Below are positions 45,801 through 52,015 of a stretch of 64,000 nt of DNA, piece by piece. Location: positions 11,753,041 through 11,817,040 of the forward strand of contig CM055902.1 of NCBI GenBank assembly GCA_029582155.1, in the 5' to 3' direction. How positions within the stretch are numbered: position 1 is the first letter of the stretch; each line of letters begins with the position of its first letter. This DNA comes from Panopea generosa (taxonomy: Eukaryota > Mollusca > Bivalvia > Adapedonta > Hiatellidae). Position numbers and translations under genes: made by a program. The notes below the pieces were generated by a model. The model had not been told where the DNA came from, searched no databases, and was given only the letters and a program-made list of their open reading frames with translations.

Positions 45801-47242
45801 CCGACCAGACTTAGAACTCTCCTCTAAATGCTGAGCGTCAAGCGAGGAAGCTTCTAGTACCATTTTTAAAGTCTTTGGTATGACCCGGCCGGGGTCACAA
45901 TTTGTACTAACATTACAATTTATATTAGTTTTTCATTGATTTCATTGATTTGAAGGGACACATACTGGTTACGCAGCTTTAAAATAGGATTTTGTCAAAA
46001 GGTATTTAATTAACATTTTAAATATCTTTCAATAGACGCAAACTTTTTTTTTAAAGCATTTTATAAAAGTATTGATTTAAACAGTGATGAAAAATGATAG
46101 TACGCAAATTTAGATAGAATCATATACATTTGAGCGCGAATAATGCTGCTACTGTCTAGTCTTTTTAAATGGCACATTCATTAAAAGTGCTTTGACAATA
46201 TTCAAAACATTGAATGTGGTACCAACTCGTGCCAACAGTATACACATTACATCTGGTTTATATCCTGAACCTATTTTTTTATGTGACATTGATAGAAACT
46301 GGTTCATTTAAGGGAGAAAACAATTAAAATGTACATATTTAAGGGGTGGTGTTGTGTTGTGGTGTCTTCAGTTTGGCGAAAGTAATTGGCATCAATACAA
46401 TTTGCCGATATTTGAGCTAAAGGGCCATGGTTTATAAAGTAGCTCTTCATTGTCCTTAACATTCGGTCATAAAGTGTGTTTCCATGGATGCCACCTGTCC
46501 GATAGCTGGTTGACACGAATGAAAACGATCACGTAACATCTGAAATAGACATAAAGTACTGCCTGAGTGCAATAACTGATTTTTTTAAAACGTCAGTAAC
46601 CAGTGTGGCCTCCATTTTTACGAATGCATTCCTTAATATGTCATCTCTATGAACTTATGTAACATTGAAGGAGCACATATAGTTGTTATTTTATACACTT
46701 CCAAGAACAATATTTGGTATATATACTGACCCAAAATGAAAAATTTACATTGACTTCAAAAGTATTTCTTTAGCTGATAAATGTACATTCAGAGTTACCG
46801 GTAAATAAGTTTTCATCAAAATTTGGCTATATCAATGTTCCTGTGTAATGTACTGGAAAAAATGAGACACTGCATGCTTTTTTCTAAACAATTAAGTGAA
46901 GAAAGGTCAAAATAAACATCTGGAAAAATAAAACTGGTTATATAACCTGAAATGTATTGAAAATGATTTTAAACTCAGACCAAAAAAAAAAAAGAAGAAA
47001 AAAGATTGAGAATTATCAATTAATATCCTTACTCATATCGAGCAATGGCTATCCAAAGTATTGTATTGTTGTTTTATTTTTCAGGTACCATCGCTGGTGT
47101 TGGCGTGGGAATGTTTCTGTTTGGATGTTTATTGGGGTTGATTATTAGCTGCCTTATTTTCAGGCGAAAAAAGAAACTTCGACCTCCATTTCAACAAGAT
47201 AGATTGGATGACGAGTTCCATGATGATGATAATGTGTTGTAA
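18653..47242 (+). CDS. CTBS-like: Membrane-anchored di-N-acetylchitobiase-like GH18 protein, ten exons, probable pseudoenzyme
   Basis: Exons: 18653-18829, 29981-30122, 32354-32421, 34445-34594, 36119-36290, 38515-38624, 40683-40871 (3' end uncertain), 42583-42691, 44842-44988, 47085-47242; 1422 nt, 473 residues plus stop, all junctions in phase. Seen: a signal peptide at about residues 12-26, then CHC..KEHCDP, EVFVASNGSKDFKKW, WDTITTV, LMCYAHSKG, a W257-HGYKYTC block and WYED...KYELIEKFGLKG. By recall these align in order with human CTBS (CPC..PELC, EVFVFDVGQKTWKSYDW, LMCYAHSKG, WYGYDYTC, WYDNPQSISLKATYIQNYRLRG). CTBS is a lysosomal GH18 exo-enzyme that trims chitobiose from N-glycan cores. 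Here the catalytic motifs are degenerate (see exons 4, 5 and 9), and residues 425-447 form a transmembrane helix followed by RRKKK and an acidic cytosolic tail. There are several N-glycosylation sequons (NGS, NET, NHS, NTT, NAT, NQT). Inference: a type I surface or endolysosomal sugar-binding protein without hydrolase activity. The family assignment is firm; the function is not. Confidence 0.87.
18836..20870. other. 5' part of intron 1
   Basis: G run at 19370-19381 and (GTAT)n at about 19421-19440. No further coding signal seen. Confidence 0.5.
20876..21088. mobile_element. MITE-A copy 1 (piggyBac-like)
   Basis: Terminal inverted repeats TCCTTTTACTTCATATAGA and the complement of TATCTATGGAGTAAAGGA. 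The centre is a long hairpin around 'cagattgctcgttacgag'. About 213 bp and close to the copy at 42037. The terminal TTAA is not preserved here. Confidence 0.75.
21360..23565 (-). mobile_element. LINE fragment with endonuclease end and reverse transcriptase (Jockey/CR1-like)
   Basis: Read on the minus strand: STLIDHIY and GLSDHFPVFC (end of the APE-type endonuclease), QPDWLTPDILNIIKDRDKFK linker, then GVPQGSILGPLLFLIFINNL and YADDTTIF (reverse transcriptase motifs with the YADD box), then YIQPHLDYCNVIWG and RACHIILG. Order and motifs fit one 5'-truncated non-LTR element broken by several frameshifts and stops. It sits antisense in intron 1. The 5' endonuclease half is absent. Confidence 0.88.
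24014..24033 (+). repeat. Poly-C tract
   Basis: About 20 C residues between the two LINE fragments. Confidence 0.95.
24206..25625 (-). mobile_element. L1/Tx1-clade LINE, 3' half of ORF2
   Basis: Minus strand: FKLLGIIFNVDL, then IKLWQCRCMTPFGKITVNKS, PKIKNM-type 'KGPTKIKNMVLIKQYIDG' and LNMVNIKTFISALKITWIRR, then WNNIYKAPFKNNYSSI, WFQIRINHRILPTK, CYDCQQEKTHILWTC. This order (W..R.LT.FGK, then GG/DGRLNM.., then a CxxC...H...C tail) is that of the C-terminal half of L1/Tx1 ORF2. Two long open segments of 226 and 190 residues overlap with a frameshift. The reverse transcriptase core is missing (5' truncation). Confidence 0.85.
25626..27980. other. Intron 1, middle
   Basis: No exon or clear repeat family seen. 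27240-27320 is a nearly pure A/T tract. Confidence 0.5.
27985..28175 (-). mobile_element. SINE-4 copy
   Basis: Shares 'ttgattgtgaaacaagttat', 'agacaaatc', 'gcatatatgga' and 'catagccacagcggaggat' with 51820-52015. The right end reads as a reversed tRNA-like B box ('ggatcaaaacccacgaccc'). Confidence 0.65.
28180..29980. other. 3' part of intron 1
   Basis: 28195-28520 has repeated 'gggaat' motifs. 28790-29270 holds three diverged copies of a block with 'aatattgtgaaatgtacagc' and 'aattaagctttggtttatca' type sequence. 'ccattgggcctcttgtttta' near 29878 matches the 3' end of the hairpin elements. No exon seen. Confidence 0.45.
29981..30122 (+). CDS. CTBS-like: CTBS-like exon 2
   Basis: Acceptor tttattatag precedes GTG TTC GTT. 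Encodes VFVASNGSKDFKKW, WDTITTV and ERDLMCYAHSKGKKYG, the strongest family match in the gene (the human sequence has the same LMCYAHSKG). It ends in phase 1 at AAAT|gtaagg; a second GT six bases upstream is also phase 1 and would remove two residues. The phase matches exon 3, which begins with two bases of a split codon. Confidence 0.87.
30593..30920 (+). mobile_element. SINE-1, full length with target duplication
   Basis: The head is a tRNA-like sequence with A box 'tggtctagtggtagagcg' and B box 'ggttcaatccc', the anticodon loop reading CTCGCAT (Ala-CGC-like), then a body of about 240 bp and a (CAA)n tail. Flanked by 'accaacttgttcaag' at 30578-30592 and 'accaacttgttaag' from 30921. In intron 2. 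Confidence 0.93.
30935..32353. other. Intron 2, remainder
   Basis: Nothing gene-like seen. Confidence 0.5.
32354..32421 (+). CDS. CTBS-like: CTBS-like exon 3
   Basis: Acceptor ttttatttcag, then xCG AGC ACC ATA TCT. Encodes STISEVYRNETMLDKHISDTLE, aligning with the VSLKDIIDPAFRASWIAQKL stretch of human CTBS just before the catalytic strand. Donor GAG|gtcagt, phase 0. Only 68 nt long and supported mainly by phase, splice sites and position. It contains an NET sequon. Confidence 0.8.
32541..33705. mobile_element. MITE-C copy 1, split by another element
   Basis: Ends are 'aggccgtcctttaaaaa' and 'ttttttaaggatggcct', inverted repeats shared with the uninterrupted copy at 61665-61921. The left 117 bp and right 120 bp match that copy, including 'ttatttctgtccattttt' and 'agctacctacctacc'. 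Between them lies the element at 32658-33586. In intron 3. Confidence 0.85.
32658..33586 (+). mobile_element. Terminal-hairpin element inserted in MITE-C
   Basis: Begins AGCTCTAC TGGCC AAA GGCCA and ends with GGCCC TCTT GGGCC TCTTGTT, each end forming a hairpin. After the first hairpin comes 'gttgtccgtcgtctgtcgtc'. Two direct copies of about 245 bp ('gaaaccactaggccaattaa' at 32758 and 33245; 'attcaagatggccac'; 'gaacggcccaacagattttc') fill the middle. Non-coding. Class unassigned; 3' hairpins recall Helitrons but no CTRR end is clear. Confidence 0.7.
34302..34398 (+). mobile_element. MITE-B fragment (right half)
   Basis: 'ttaatctgtattaagcaaca' through 'aggtttgactgta' matches the right halves of the copies at 48731 and 62432. 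It ends 46 bp before the exon 4 acceptor. Confidence 0.8.
34445..34594 (+). CDS. CTBS-like: CTBS-like exon 4 (degenerate catalytic strand)
   Basis: Acceptor ttctatttacag; 50 codons; donor CGG|gtacag, phase 0. Encodes KLNFADVIVIDLLELLGNC, which aligns with KLNLAKTQYMDGINIDIEQEVNC of human CTBS. Anchoring on KLN and NC, the GH18 signature DxxDxDxE has become VIVIDLLE. A Glu survives at the proton-donor column (E145), but the Asp two residues before it is Leu and the DG is gone. The final LPNLR codons and the donor are also the first unit of the minisatellite that fills the 5' part of intron 4. Confidence 0.85.
34579..35598 (+). repeat. Intron 4 minisatellite (about 43 bp unit, about 24 copies) overlapping a splice site
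   Basis: Unit: 'attaccaaaattatgggtac' + 'agtgtttatataacacat' + 'gtttga'. The first unit begins inside exon 4: its 16 leading bases (34579-34594) are coding and its GTACAG is the splice donor. Later units keep a GGTACAG or variant at the same place. Confidence 0.93.
35600..35812 (+). mobile_element. SINE-2, 5'-truncated
   Basis: Starts at 'gaccacagtcttcatgatga', directly after the last minisatellite unit, and ends with 'agccctcgatggcataaaaa'. In intron 4. Confidence 0.8.
35844..36090 (+). mobile_element. SINE-2, full length
   Basis: tRNA-like head 'gcccgattagctcagtcagt' with B box 'gagtttgaatctc', then the family body ('gattcaagtgggaaagttat', 'gtattggttaacctttcagg') and a short A-rich end. 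It ends about 28 bp before the exon 5 acceptor. Confidence 0.88.
36119..36290 (+). CDS. CTBS-like: CTBS-like exon 5 (altered MxYD motif)
   Basis: Acceptor ttctctgtag; ends in phase 1 at ATTG|gtatgt. Encodes VICEMPWKPPCYDNNC, KVCDAVQFSLESFST and CDEACIAKATAPFSKIMIG. This matches VTFDVAWSP, ADACDFLFVMSYDEQSQ and CIAAANAPYNQTLTG of human CTBS. The active-site M-S-Y-D is replaced by F-S-L-E (residues 210-213), losing the Tyr that contacts the substrate N-acetyl group in GH18 enzymes. Cysteines are well kept, so the fold is probably intact. Confidence 0.86.
36355..37215 (+). repeat. Intron 5 minisatellite (about 40 bp unit, about 21 copies)
   Basis: Unit: 'taacttgtcacctagagttc' + 'aggggatgaattcatcaatc'. 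Variants differ in 'aattgtcaatat' versus 'aattcatcaatc' segments, giving subfamilies. Confidence 0.93.
37216..38199. other. Intron 5, single-copy stretch between minisatellite blocks
   Basis: 37560-37920 looks like a broken transposase-type ORF on the + strand ('ctcgagagaaaaaggtggag', 'gattaaagatcaaacactgg'), but I cannot name the family. No exon seen. Confidence 0.3.
38200..38335 (+). repeat. Outlying block of the intron 5 minisatellite
   Basis: Three units ('catctagatttcaggggatg', 'catctagagttaaggggatg') about 1 kb beyond the main array, so the array was probably split by an insertion. Confidence 0.85.
38336..38455 (-). mobile_element. SINE-3 copy (tRNA-Leu-like head)
   Basis: Reverse complement of the head at 45030: 'gagcgagggagactcgaacc', 'taagtgatcttgagacg', 'ggaccactcggcca'. 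Only the head and the start of the body are present. It ends 59 bp before exon 6. Confidence 0.75.
38515..38624 (+). CDS. CTBS-like: CTBS-like exon 6
   Basis: Acceptor gtatctgcag; begins with the last two bases of a Gly codon; ends in phase 0 at CAG|gtaatt. Encodes IVEYVAVGFNHSQLIISIPWHGYKYTC, aligning with YNDYIKMSINPKKLVMGVPWYGYDYTC of human CTBS; the W-x-GYxYTC block is kept. An NHS sequon is present. Confidence 0.86.
38930..39570 (+). mobile_element. Repeat with internal duplication, end shared with the hairpin element
   Basis: Two direct copies of about 215 bp (38996-39210 and 39313-39525: 'gatagcaccttcatt', 'acaagatctcggac', 'ttataagcacattttaagta', 'tagaccttagatatttta'). It ends 'ggttctcttgggcctctta', like the 32658 element. 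In intron 6. Confidence 0.7.
39690..39835 (+). mobile_element. Diverged SINE-3 fragment
   Basis: 'caagtggtctaaatcaccta' followed by 'gtgaaaaagtttgccagctt' and 'cggaaggacgg' parallels the head and body of 51051-51292. Confidence 0.45.
40292..40639 (-). mobile_element. MITE-B copy (TA-flanked, mariner-like), interrupted by MITE-A
   Basis: Ends CAGTCAAACTTG and CAGGTTTGACTG. Internal 'ggctgcttaagacaaacggc' and 'cagattaatttactctgtat' match MITE-B in reverse. Bases 40369-40531 are a foreign MITE. The right end is 43 bp before exon 7. Confidence 0.85.
40369..40531 (-). mobile_element. MITE-A copy 2 (piggyBac-like, TTAA ends), nested in MITE-B
   Basis: Begins TTAACACTTTACTCCATA and ends TATGGAGCAAAGTGTTAA, a perfect-ended inverted repeat with one internal mismatch. 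The interior 'cagaaggcctttgaaaacag' matches the complement of the other copies. Flanking MITE-B sequence 'ggttgttg' and 'tacagattaa' join at one TTAA in unbroken copies. Confidence 0.9.
40683..40871 (+). CDS. CTBS-like: CTBS-like exon 7 (3' boundary uncertain)
   Basis: Acceptor ttgtgtattacag, then GGC TCC CAC. Encodes GSHYICYLKKATVPNTTVEFC and RPDQAPWMYGMKN; the last matches KDQRAPYYNYKD in human CTBS. No strong donor is visible before the in-frame TGA at 40878. The only phase-0 donor is the weak AAC|gttggt at 40871/40872. A phase-1 alternative at 40875 would pair with an acceptor ending at 42568. The start is sure; the end needs cDNA. Confidence 0.72.
41050..41790 (+). repeat. Intron 7 minisatellite with palindromic core (about 35 bp unit, about 20 copies)
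   Basis: Unit: 'taactgtacagttagttaaa' + 'taataagtaccat'. TAACTGTACAGTTA is a perfect 14-bp palindrome present in most units. Confidence 0.94.
42037..42278 (+). mobile_element. MITE-A copy 3 (TTAA ends)
   Basis: Starts TTAACCCTTTACTTCATATA and ends TATGGGGTAAAGGGTTAA. Contains a duplicated 'cctttggacacctctaatat' and the central hairpin around 'cagattgctctttac'. In intron 7. Confidence 0.88.
42583..42691 (+). CDS. CTBS-like: CTBS-like exon 8
   Basis: Acceptor ttttattttctcag; a second AG six bases downstream (exon start 42589) is also phase 0 and would drop Phe-Gln. Encodes INATLNQTLETMMWYEDIGS and LEAKYELIEKFGLKG, aligning with VWYDNPQSISLKATYIQNYRLRG. Donor AAAG|gtaaat, phase 1. Two overlapping sequons, NAT and NQT. 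Confidence 0.83.
42785..43080. other. Open stretch in intron 8, both strands
   Basis: Open for roughly 90-130 residues on both strands directly before the 48-bp array. Neither translation is recognised. It lacks matching splice phases with exons 8 and 9, so it is not annotated as an exon. It may be a fragment of a dispersed repeat. Confidence 0.3.
43086..43590 (+). repeat. Intron 8 minisatellite A (48 bp unit, about 10 copies)
   Basis: Unit: 'ctgcagggctggaggccact' + 'ttaactcttgtcatgtgctc' + 'gttattaa'. As 48 is divisible by 3, ORFs with 16-residue repeats run on both strands; these are by-products. Confidence 0.94.
43990..44125 (+). repeat. Short repeat, 'gatataacaaacat'
   Basis: Six or so copies of 'ggatataacaaac' or variants, two within a longer 'gcatgtttgccaaacattgg' duplication. 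Confidence 0.75.
44130..44822 (+). repeat. Intron 8 minisatellite B (about 49 bp unit, about 14 copies)
   Basis: Unit: 'aactgatatactgtacagct' + 'tgtttcatgattgatgtaaa' + 'ctaaacttg'. The last unit ends about 20 bp before the exon 9 acceptor. Confidence 0.94.
44842..44988 (+). CDS. CTBS-like: CTBS-like exon 9 (end of GH18 barrel)
   Basis: Acceptor acttactacag; phase 1 in, phase 1 out at GCAG|gtggtt. Encodes CMIYTGEDLLYSKVGTDD and THMWSWMLHTILVSGE. It aligns with IGMWNANCLDYSG, where the conserved C-terminal barrel Trp that stacks under the substrate in GH18 enzymes is Tyr (Y377). The following Ser/Asn/Glu-rich stretch is a stalk before the membrane. Confidence 0.83.
45030..45270 (+). mobile_element. 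SINE-3, full length (tRNA-Leu-like head)
   Basis: 'tggccgagtggtctaaggc' A-box region, 'tctcaagatc' anticodon loop (CAA or AAG), long variable arm and 'aggtttgagtcccgctcgct' B-box end, then the family body to 'gaaaatggcattgaacccca' and an A run. In intron 9. Confidence 0.85.
45637..45894 (-). mobile_element. SINE-1, 5'-truncated, with target duplication
   Basis: Starts with (TTG)n, i.e. the CAA tail, and ends in 'gacccggccgggg', part of the tRNA-like head. Flanked by 'gtcacaatttg' at 45626-45636 and 45895-45905. Confidence 0.92.
45910..46920. other. Intron 9, remainder
   Basis: A 70-codon minus-strand ORF at 46304-46516 has no recognised motif. Nothing else seen. Confidence 0.4.
46923..46995 (+). 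mobile_element. SINE-3 3' end
   Basis: 'aaaactggttatataacctg' and 'aaatgtattgaaaatgattt' followed by an A-rich tail match the end of 45030-45270. About 90 bp before exon 10. Confidence 0.7.
47085..47242 (+). CDS. CTBS-like: CTBS-like exon 10 (transmembrane helix and cytosolic tail)
   Basis: Acceptor gttttatttttcag, joining a split Gly codon. Encodes a hydrophobic helix of about 23 residues (GVGVGMFLFGCLLGLIISCL), the stop-transfer cluster RRKKK, then a 26-residue tail ending LDDEFHDDDNVL and a TAA stop at 47240-47242. Human CTBS ends at the barrel and has no such exon. Phase agreement, acceptor quality and the helix/basic-cluster order make this a convincing last coding exon. Confidence 0.85.
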
Positions 47243-48730
47243 ATTGTTAGATAAATACATTTGATTTCTGTCTGTTTGCTTTCTATAGGTATATAATGAT
47301 TCTATTATGTCATTGAAAATAAGTAATTTCCGTTGTGGTGATTGATGGCACTTGAAATTTAATAGTTTGAATGTCGACAATGGAGATTGGTTTTATGTGT
47401 AAGTTATGACCTCTGAACTATGACCATATGTTATTTTCATAGCTACGAAGTCTGTTAAAAGGTGGGGGAAACATGGCATTTATTTGCCTAAAACATAAAG
47501 AAAAAACCTTGCCTCTGATTTTTTTCCCTTACATATATAAGTTTATGAACTGAACAATAACATTTTAATAAAAAGATATATTTATACATATAAATGTAGC
47601 AGTACAATTATTTTACTTTTTCTGTCATCGAAATTTGAAAGATTTGAATTAGCAAAACTGATAGAACATTCATCTTGCAATACAGAGGCTAAAGGTTCAT
47701 TTCCTGACCTTAAGGTTACTAATCAGTTGAACTTTAATCAACCAATCAGAATTAGTTTTAGAATAATAGCCAGGCTTTTATTGGTTGGTTTGAGTTTGAA
47801 ATTTTGATGCCAGGGTCTAAGTTCATCAAACTTTTGAGCCAAAGAATTGGACTCGAGCACTTACATTTACTGTAAACGTTAAGATATGGTAATTTATATG
47901 GTGCTGATATGAAATTAAAGTTCTGTAGTATTTATTCAGACCTTTCTTTTCACTTAGGTGTTATTTTAAAGGGCCATAACTCTAGTAAATGGTTTAAGGA
48001 CATCAAATTTCAAATATTTATGGACATTTACGACTTCATATCTTGTGTGAAATCTATTTCTATATTCATGAAACAATCAAATTCTATCATTTTAAATTAT
48101 TTAAACACACATAAAGTAAGGTGGGAGGGGGGTGGGTATCCAGCTTAGATTTTCAGCTGACGGTCCATTTGTTTACAAATTGATCAAAATCTTGTGTAAA
48201 ATTAGAAATATTTTTTTTGCAATTGCGTGATTTTGATGGTCATTCAGTCCTGTGCACAGGTCAATTCTATAAATGGGTGTGGCAAGTGCCATAAAAGTTA
48301 GGGTTCCACAGCCTATAAATGTGTGGCAAGAGGTTATTGGGGAGCCATATGAGAGGTGGTAACACATGACCAACCAGGATTATAAGAATTAGTAATTATG
48401 TAATTTTCTAGCAAACACTATTAATACATGTACAACAAATATACCAGAATACAAAATTAACCTTGATGCTTGCTGCTGGTGATCAAGTCACTTTTGTTGT
48501 GTTTATTACTTGTGAAAACTTGTTTTATATGTTTCTTAATAAGAAGTGAACCATCAAATAAAAACTCATTTAATATTAATACATAAATCCATTTGATTGA
48601 ACTTTTATAATTATAAGATCATAGTAATTTACTTTTGTGGATCCACAAGTGGGTTTGACGCCCACCGACTGACCCATGCTTCCTGTATCAGTGGGTGGTT
48701 TGTGAAATGGAAGACTAAAATTTATTACAA
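47243..48730. other. 3' flank of the CTBS-like gene
   Basis: Likely 3' UTR to about 47.59 kb, then AT-rich intergenic DNA. No further gene seen. Confidence 0.45.
47567..47572 (+). terminator. Candidate polyadenylation signal of the CTBS-like gene
   Basis: AATAAA about 325 bases after the stop codon, the first good one in the 3' flank. The use of this site is inferred. Confidence 0.4.
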
Positions 48731-48911
48731 TACAGTCAAACCTGTTTAAGTTGTCAGCTCTATTAGGCAGCCACCTGTCTTAAACAACCATATTATTTAT
48801 TTCCCATTTCTATGGTTTCAGAGTAAATTAACCTGTATTAAGCAACAACCTGTCTTAAAAGGCCACTTTTGCTCCTTCCTTGACTGGCTGCTTAAGACAG
48901 GTTTGACTGTA
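48731..48911 (+). mobile_element. MITE-B, full length
   Basis: TA CAGTCAAACCTG ... CAGGTTTGACTG TA with internal 'gcagccacctgtcttaaaca' and 'taagcaacaacctgtcttaa'. Mariner-like TA flanks; 181 bp. Confidence 0.88.
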
Positions 48912-49800
48912 TTTCTAATAAGCATACATGTAGATAAGGAACATAGGAACATTAATTTTATTATGATTATTATTTTAACTGGTATGTACATTGTATATAA
49001 CATCGCAATCCATGTTGTATATGTGTGAGAGTGTTCAGTTTTGATCATTTTTGGCTGTTTTTGTAACTTGTTGGTTTTTATTCATCAATCAATTCATGTG
49101 TAAAATATCACTAAAACTTGGTCCATAGTCCTGTATTATACTCAAGAAAGTAAATCATTATTTCAACAATCTTTAGGTTAGCATGCTTGTTCCAAGACCC
49201 AAAAGACCCTGGTGTGATTCCTGGTGGGATTTTGTCCCAAGTTTTTCAAATGCATTCCCGCAGTGCCTCTTTTGGGCAAGGTACTGTCAAAGCATGCTTT
49301 TAAATAATGATATTTGTATTCGAGGCAAATTTTAATTTTTGAACATTTGATGATTTGATTGTTTTGTGATTTGTAGGACTGTAATGATGATCTGAATTCA
49401 TTTACAGTACCTGTATTTTATACTGTAATGGAACAATGCTGTTTTGAACATACCATAGACTCATATCATTATATTGTAGTATTTTCATGATAATTTGAAA
49501 TGATTAGAAATGCAGTGATTATTTTCTTACCAGTGTCCGATTAAATATGTTTAAAAGAAAGTATATTGGGCACATTTCTAAAGATTATATTTAGTGATAC
49601 TGTCTGCTGTCATTGTGTCTTGTCTTACATTAATTGTAGATGATTTTGGAGTACTTAGTGGCCGATTGATCCAAGATGCTGTCGTTTTATGAAAACTTAC
49701 CTCTTATTGCTGAGGTAGTTGGTTCAGGCGTCCACATCCTGACATAACTTATAGCATAGCTTATATTGTTTTATAAACTCTGGGAACTTGTTTTTACACA
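48912..49800. other. Intergenic DNA
   Basis: 49660-49740 looks like a decayed SINE-3 head ('tggccgattgatccaagatg'). Otherwise nothing seen. Confidence 0.4.
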
Positions 49801-49814
49801 TATATATAATTTCT

Positions 49815-50530
49815 TAGCTTGCCGGGACGAATGTCCAAGGAGAGTTATTGCCATGACCCTGGCGTCGGCATCGTCGGCGTTGGTGTCGTCTGTAGACACC
49901 CAGGTTAATCTTTTGCGTTTAAGTTTAAGATATCTTTGCAACCACTCATTGGATATGAATGAAACTAAGCATGTGTGTTCACCATTATTAGTGGAACACA
50001 CAGAGACAAGAACCATAATTCTGGAATGCATTTTGGCAGAGTTATGGCCCTTTTTGAACTTAGACACCAAGGTTAAACTTTTGCGTTTAGTTGCATTTAA
50101 GTTTAAGATATCTATGCAACTACTCATTGGATATGAATGAAACTTCGCATGTGTGTTTACCATCATCGATGGAACACACAGAGATAAGAACCATAACTCT
50201 GGATTGTATTTTGGCAGAGTTATGGTCCTTTATGTACTAAGACACTCAGGTTAAACTTTTGCGTTTAGTTGTGTTTAAGTTTAAGATATCTATGCAACCA
50301 CTCATTGAATATGAATGAAACTTCGCATGTGTGTTTACCATCATCGATGGAACACACAAAGATGAGAACCAAAAACTCGGGGTTGCATGTTGGCAAAGTA
50401 ATGGCCCTTTTGAACTTAATTTTTCGTCTTTAGACACTCAGGTTAAACTTTTGCGTTTAGTTATGCTTAAGTTATGGTGTTTTTGACTCCAATCTCAATC
50501 TTTGCATGGGTAGTGAGTTGTTTCCCATCA
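49815..50530 (+). mobile_element. Repeat with four internal direct copies
   Basis: Four units of about 170-190 bp each starting near 'agacaccaaggttaaactt' (49894, 50062, 50240 and 50432) and containing 'aagatatctatgcaacca', 'tgaatgaaacttcgcatgtg', 'ggaacacacagagataagaa' and 'ttggcagagttatggccc'. A leading GTCG-rich segment ('ggcgtcggcatcgtcggcg') matches the common mollusc repeat style. Confidence 0.75.
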
Positions 50531-51050
50531 GTGAGCTTTTTTGTCATCTGACAAGTCTTTTTATATAATTTGTATAAATGTTATGAGGAAAGTGTTAAAA
50601 TAACATCTTGTTCTTGGCCAAAAAATATTCGTATTTTGGTTGTCAATTTGAATGAAATGATTAAATTCACCAATCAAACCATTTAATGTTCCGTCCAATT
50701 TCATTTTGTAAACTGCAATTACCACATGTGTAACTTTCCTTCTCATGAAAAAATTTACTTTAGGCAATAATGAATTAATCTTATATTTTCATCCAAGTTT
50801 GTTTCATATTAGGGGCGGGATGCAATTTTATTTTTCAGATATTAAAACGAAAGTGTTGAATATTCATGAAAATAATCATTATAAAGATCGAAAGGTTTAA
50901 AACCTTCTCGGATTTGGCAAATTATGGTTCCCATTGTGTGCAAATAAAGGTGATGGGTTGGGATGAAAATCTAGGTATTTATTTATTATGGTCTTAGTTA
51001 AAAGTATGGCAAGGAGATGGTGTTTGGACAGATGAAACTGGTTAAAGGGT

Positions 51051-51292
51051 CCTCTGTAGCCGAGTGGTCTAAGTCACCTTCTAAAGATCGCTTTACTCTC
51101 ACTGTTAACGTCCCACTTGCTCCCAAAACTATATGTGAGAAAGTTTGCCAGTTACTTGCGGAGGGACAGTGGTTCTACTCAGATTCATTCTGAGGTCTTC
51201 CTCCACCAATGAAAAATTGATATGCCATATATATTTAACCTTAAATGTGTTGAAAATGCTGTTACACCCCACTCAAAAAAAAGAAAAAGAAA
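51051..51292 (+). mobile_element. SINE-3 copy
   Basis: 'gccgagtggtctaagtcacc' through 'gtgagaaagtttgccagtta', 'ggacagtggttctactcaga' and 'gatatgccatatatattta', ending in an A-rich tail. The head has lost part of the B box. Confidence 0.83.
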
Positions 51293-51819
51293 AAAGGAAC
51301 TGGTTTGAGTTATTGCAAATTACAGTTGTATTGCAATGCAACAGTTACATATTTAAAACATTCCAATATTTAACAATGAAACTTTTGGTGGTCATTTTTA
51401 AATACAGATACACTGGTCAACTATACACACACAGGGTCGGTATTCATAACATTTCTTAAGTAATGTTTTGACATATTGTATGACTTCATTTCAGTATTTA
51501 ATATATCTATTAAATAAATAATGAATTGTACAAATAATAACTCCAAAAGTTATTTTAAAATTGGAATTAATGTTAAAATTGTGGAAAAATGTATGGAGTT
51601 AACCAATGCAGAAAATCAGTAAATGCAGTAATAACTATAAAAAACCTGCTAAATTCATGTATGAAAGTGTATACTTGTAATGCACATCAAGTCCAAAAAT
51701 TCACCTTCTCCAGAATTTATAATTTATTAATTTTTGTAATTTTCTTTCTCACTTTTAAACCATTCTTCTGCATTATTAAGCTTATGTTATTACATTTATT
51801 GAATTAAAAGATTAGTTTA

Positions 51820-52015
51820 GTTTAAACATATTTATTTTACATTGATTGTGAAACAAGTTATTACAACTTTAGACAAATCCTGCTCCTGTGAAGAACCAGT
51901 ACCAAGCATATGTGGACAGTATGTCCTGCTCAATGACAACATACATAGCCATGGCGGAGGATAGACCCCATGATCAGAGGGTCATAGATTTGATGCTCTA
52001 CCACTGGACCACACG
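51820..52015 (-). mobile_element. SINE-4 copy
   Basis: Shares the body with 27985-28175. The right end 'agggtcatagatttgatgct' plus 'ctaccactggaccac' is a reversed tRNA-like head. Confidence 0.7.
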
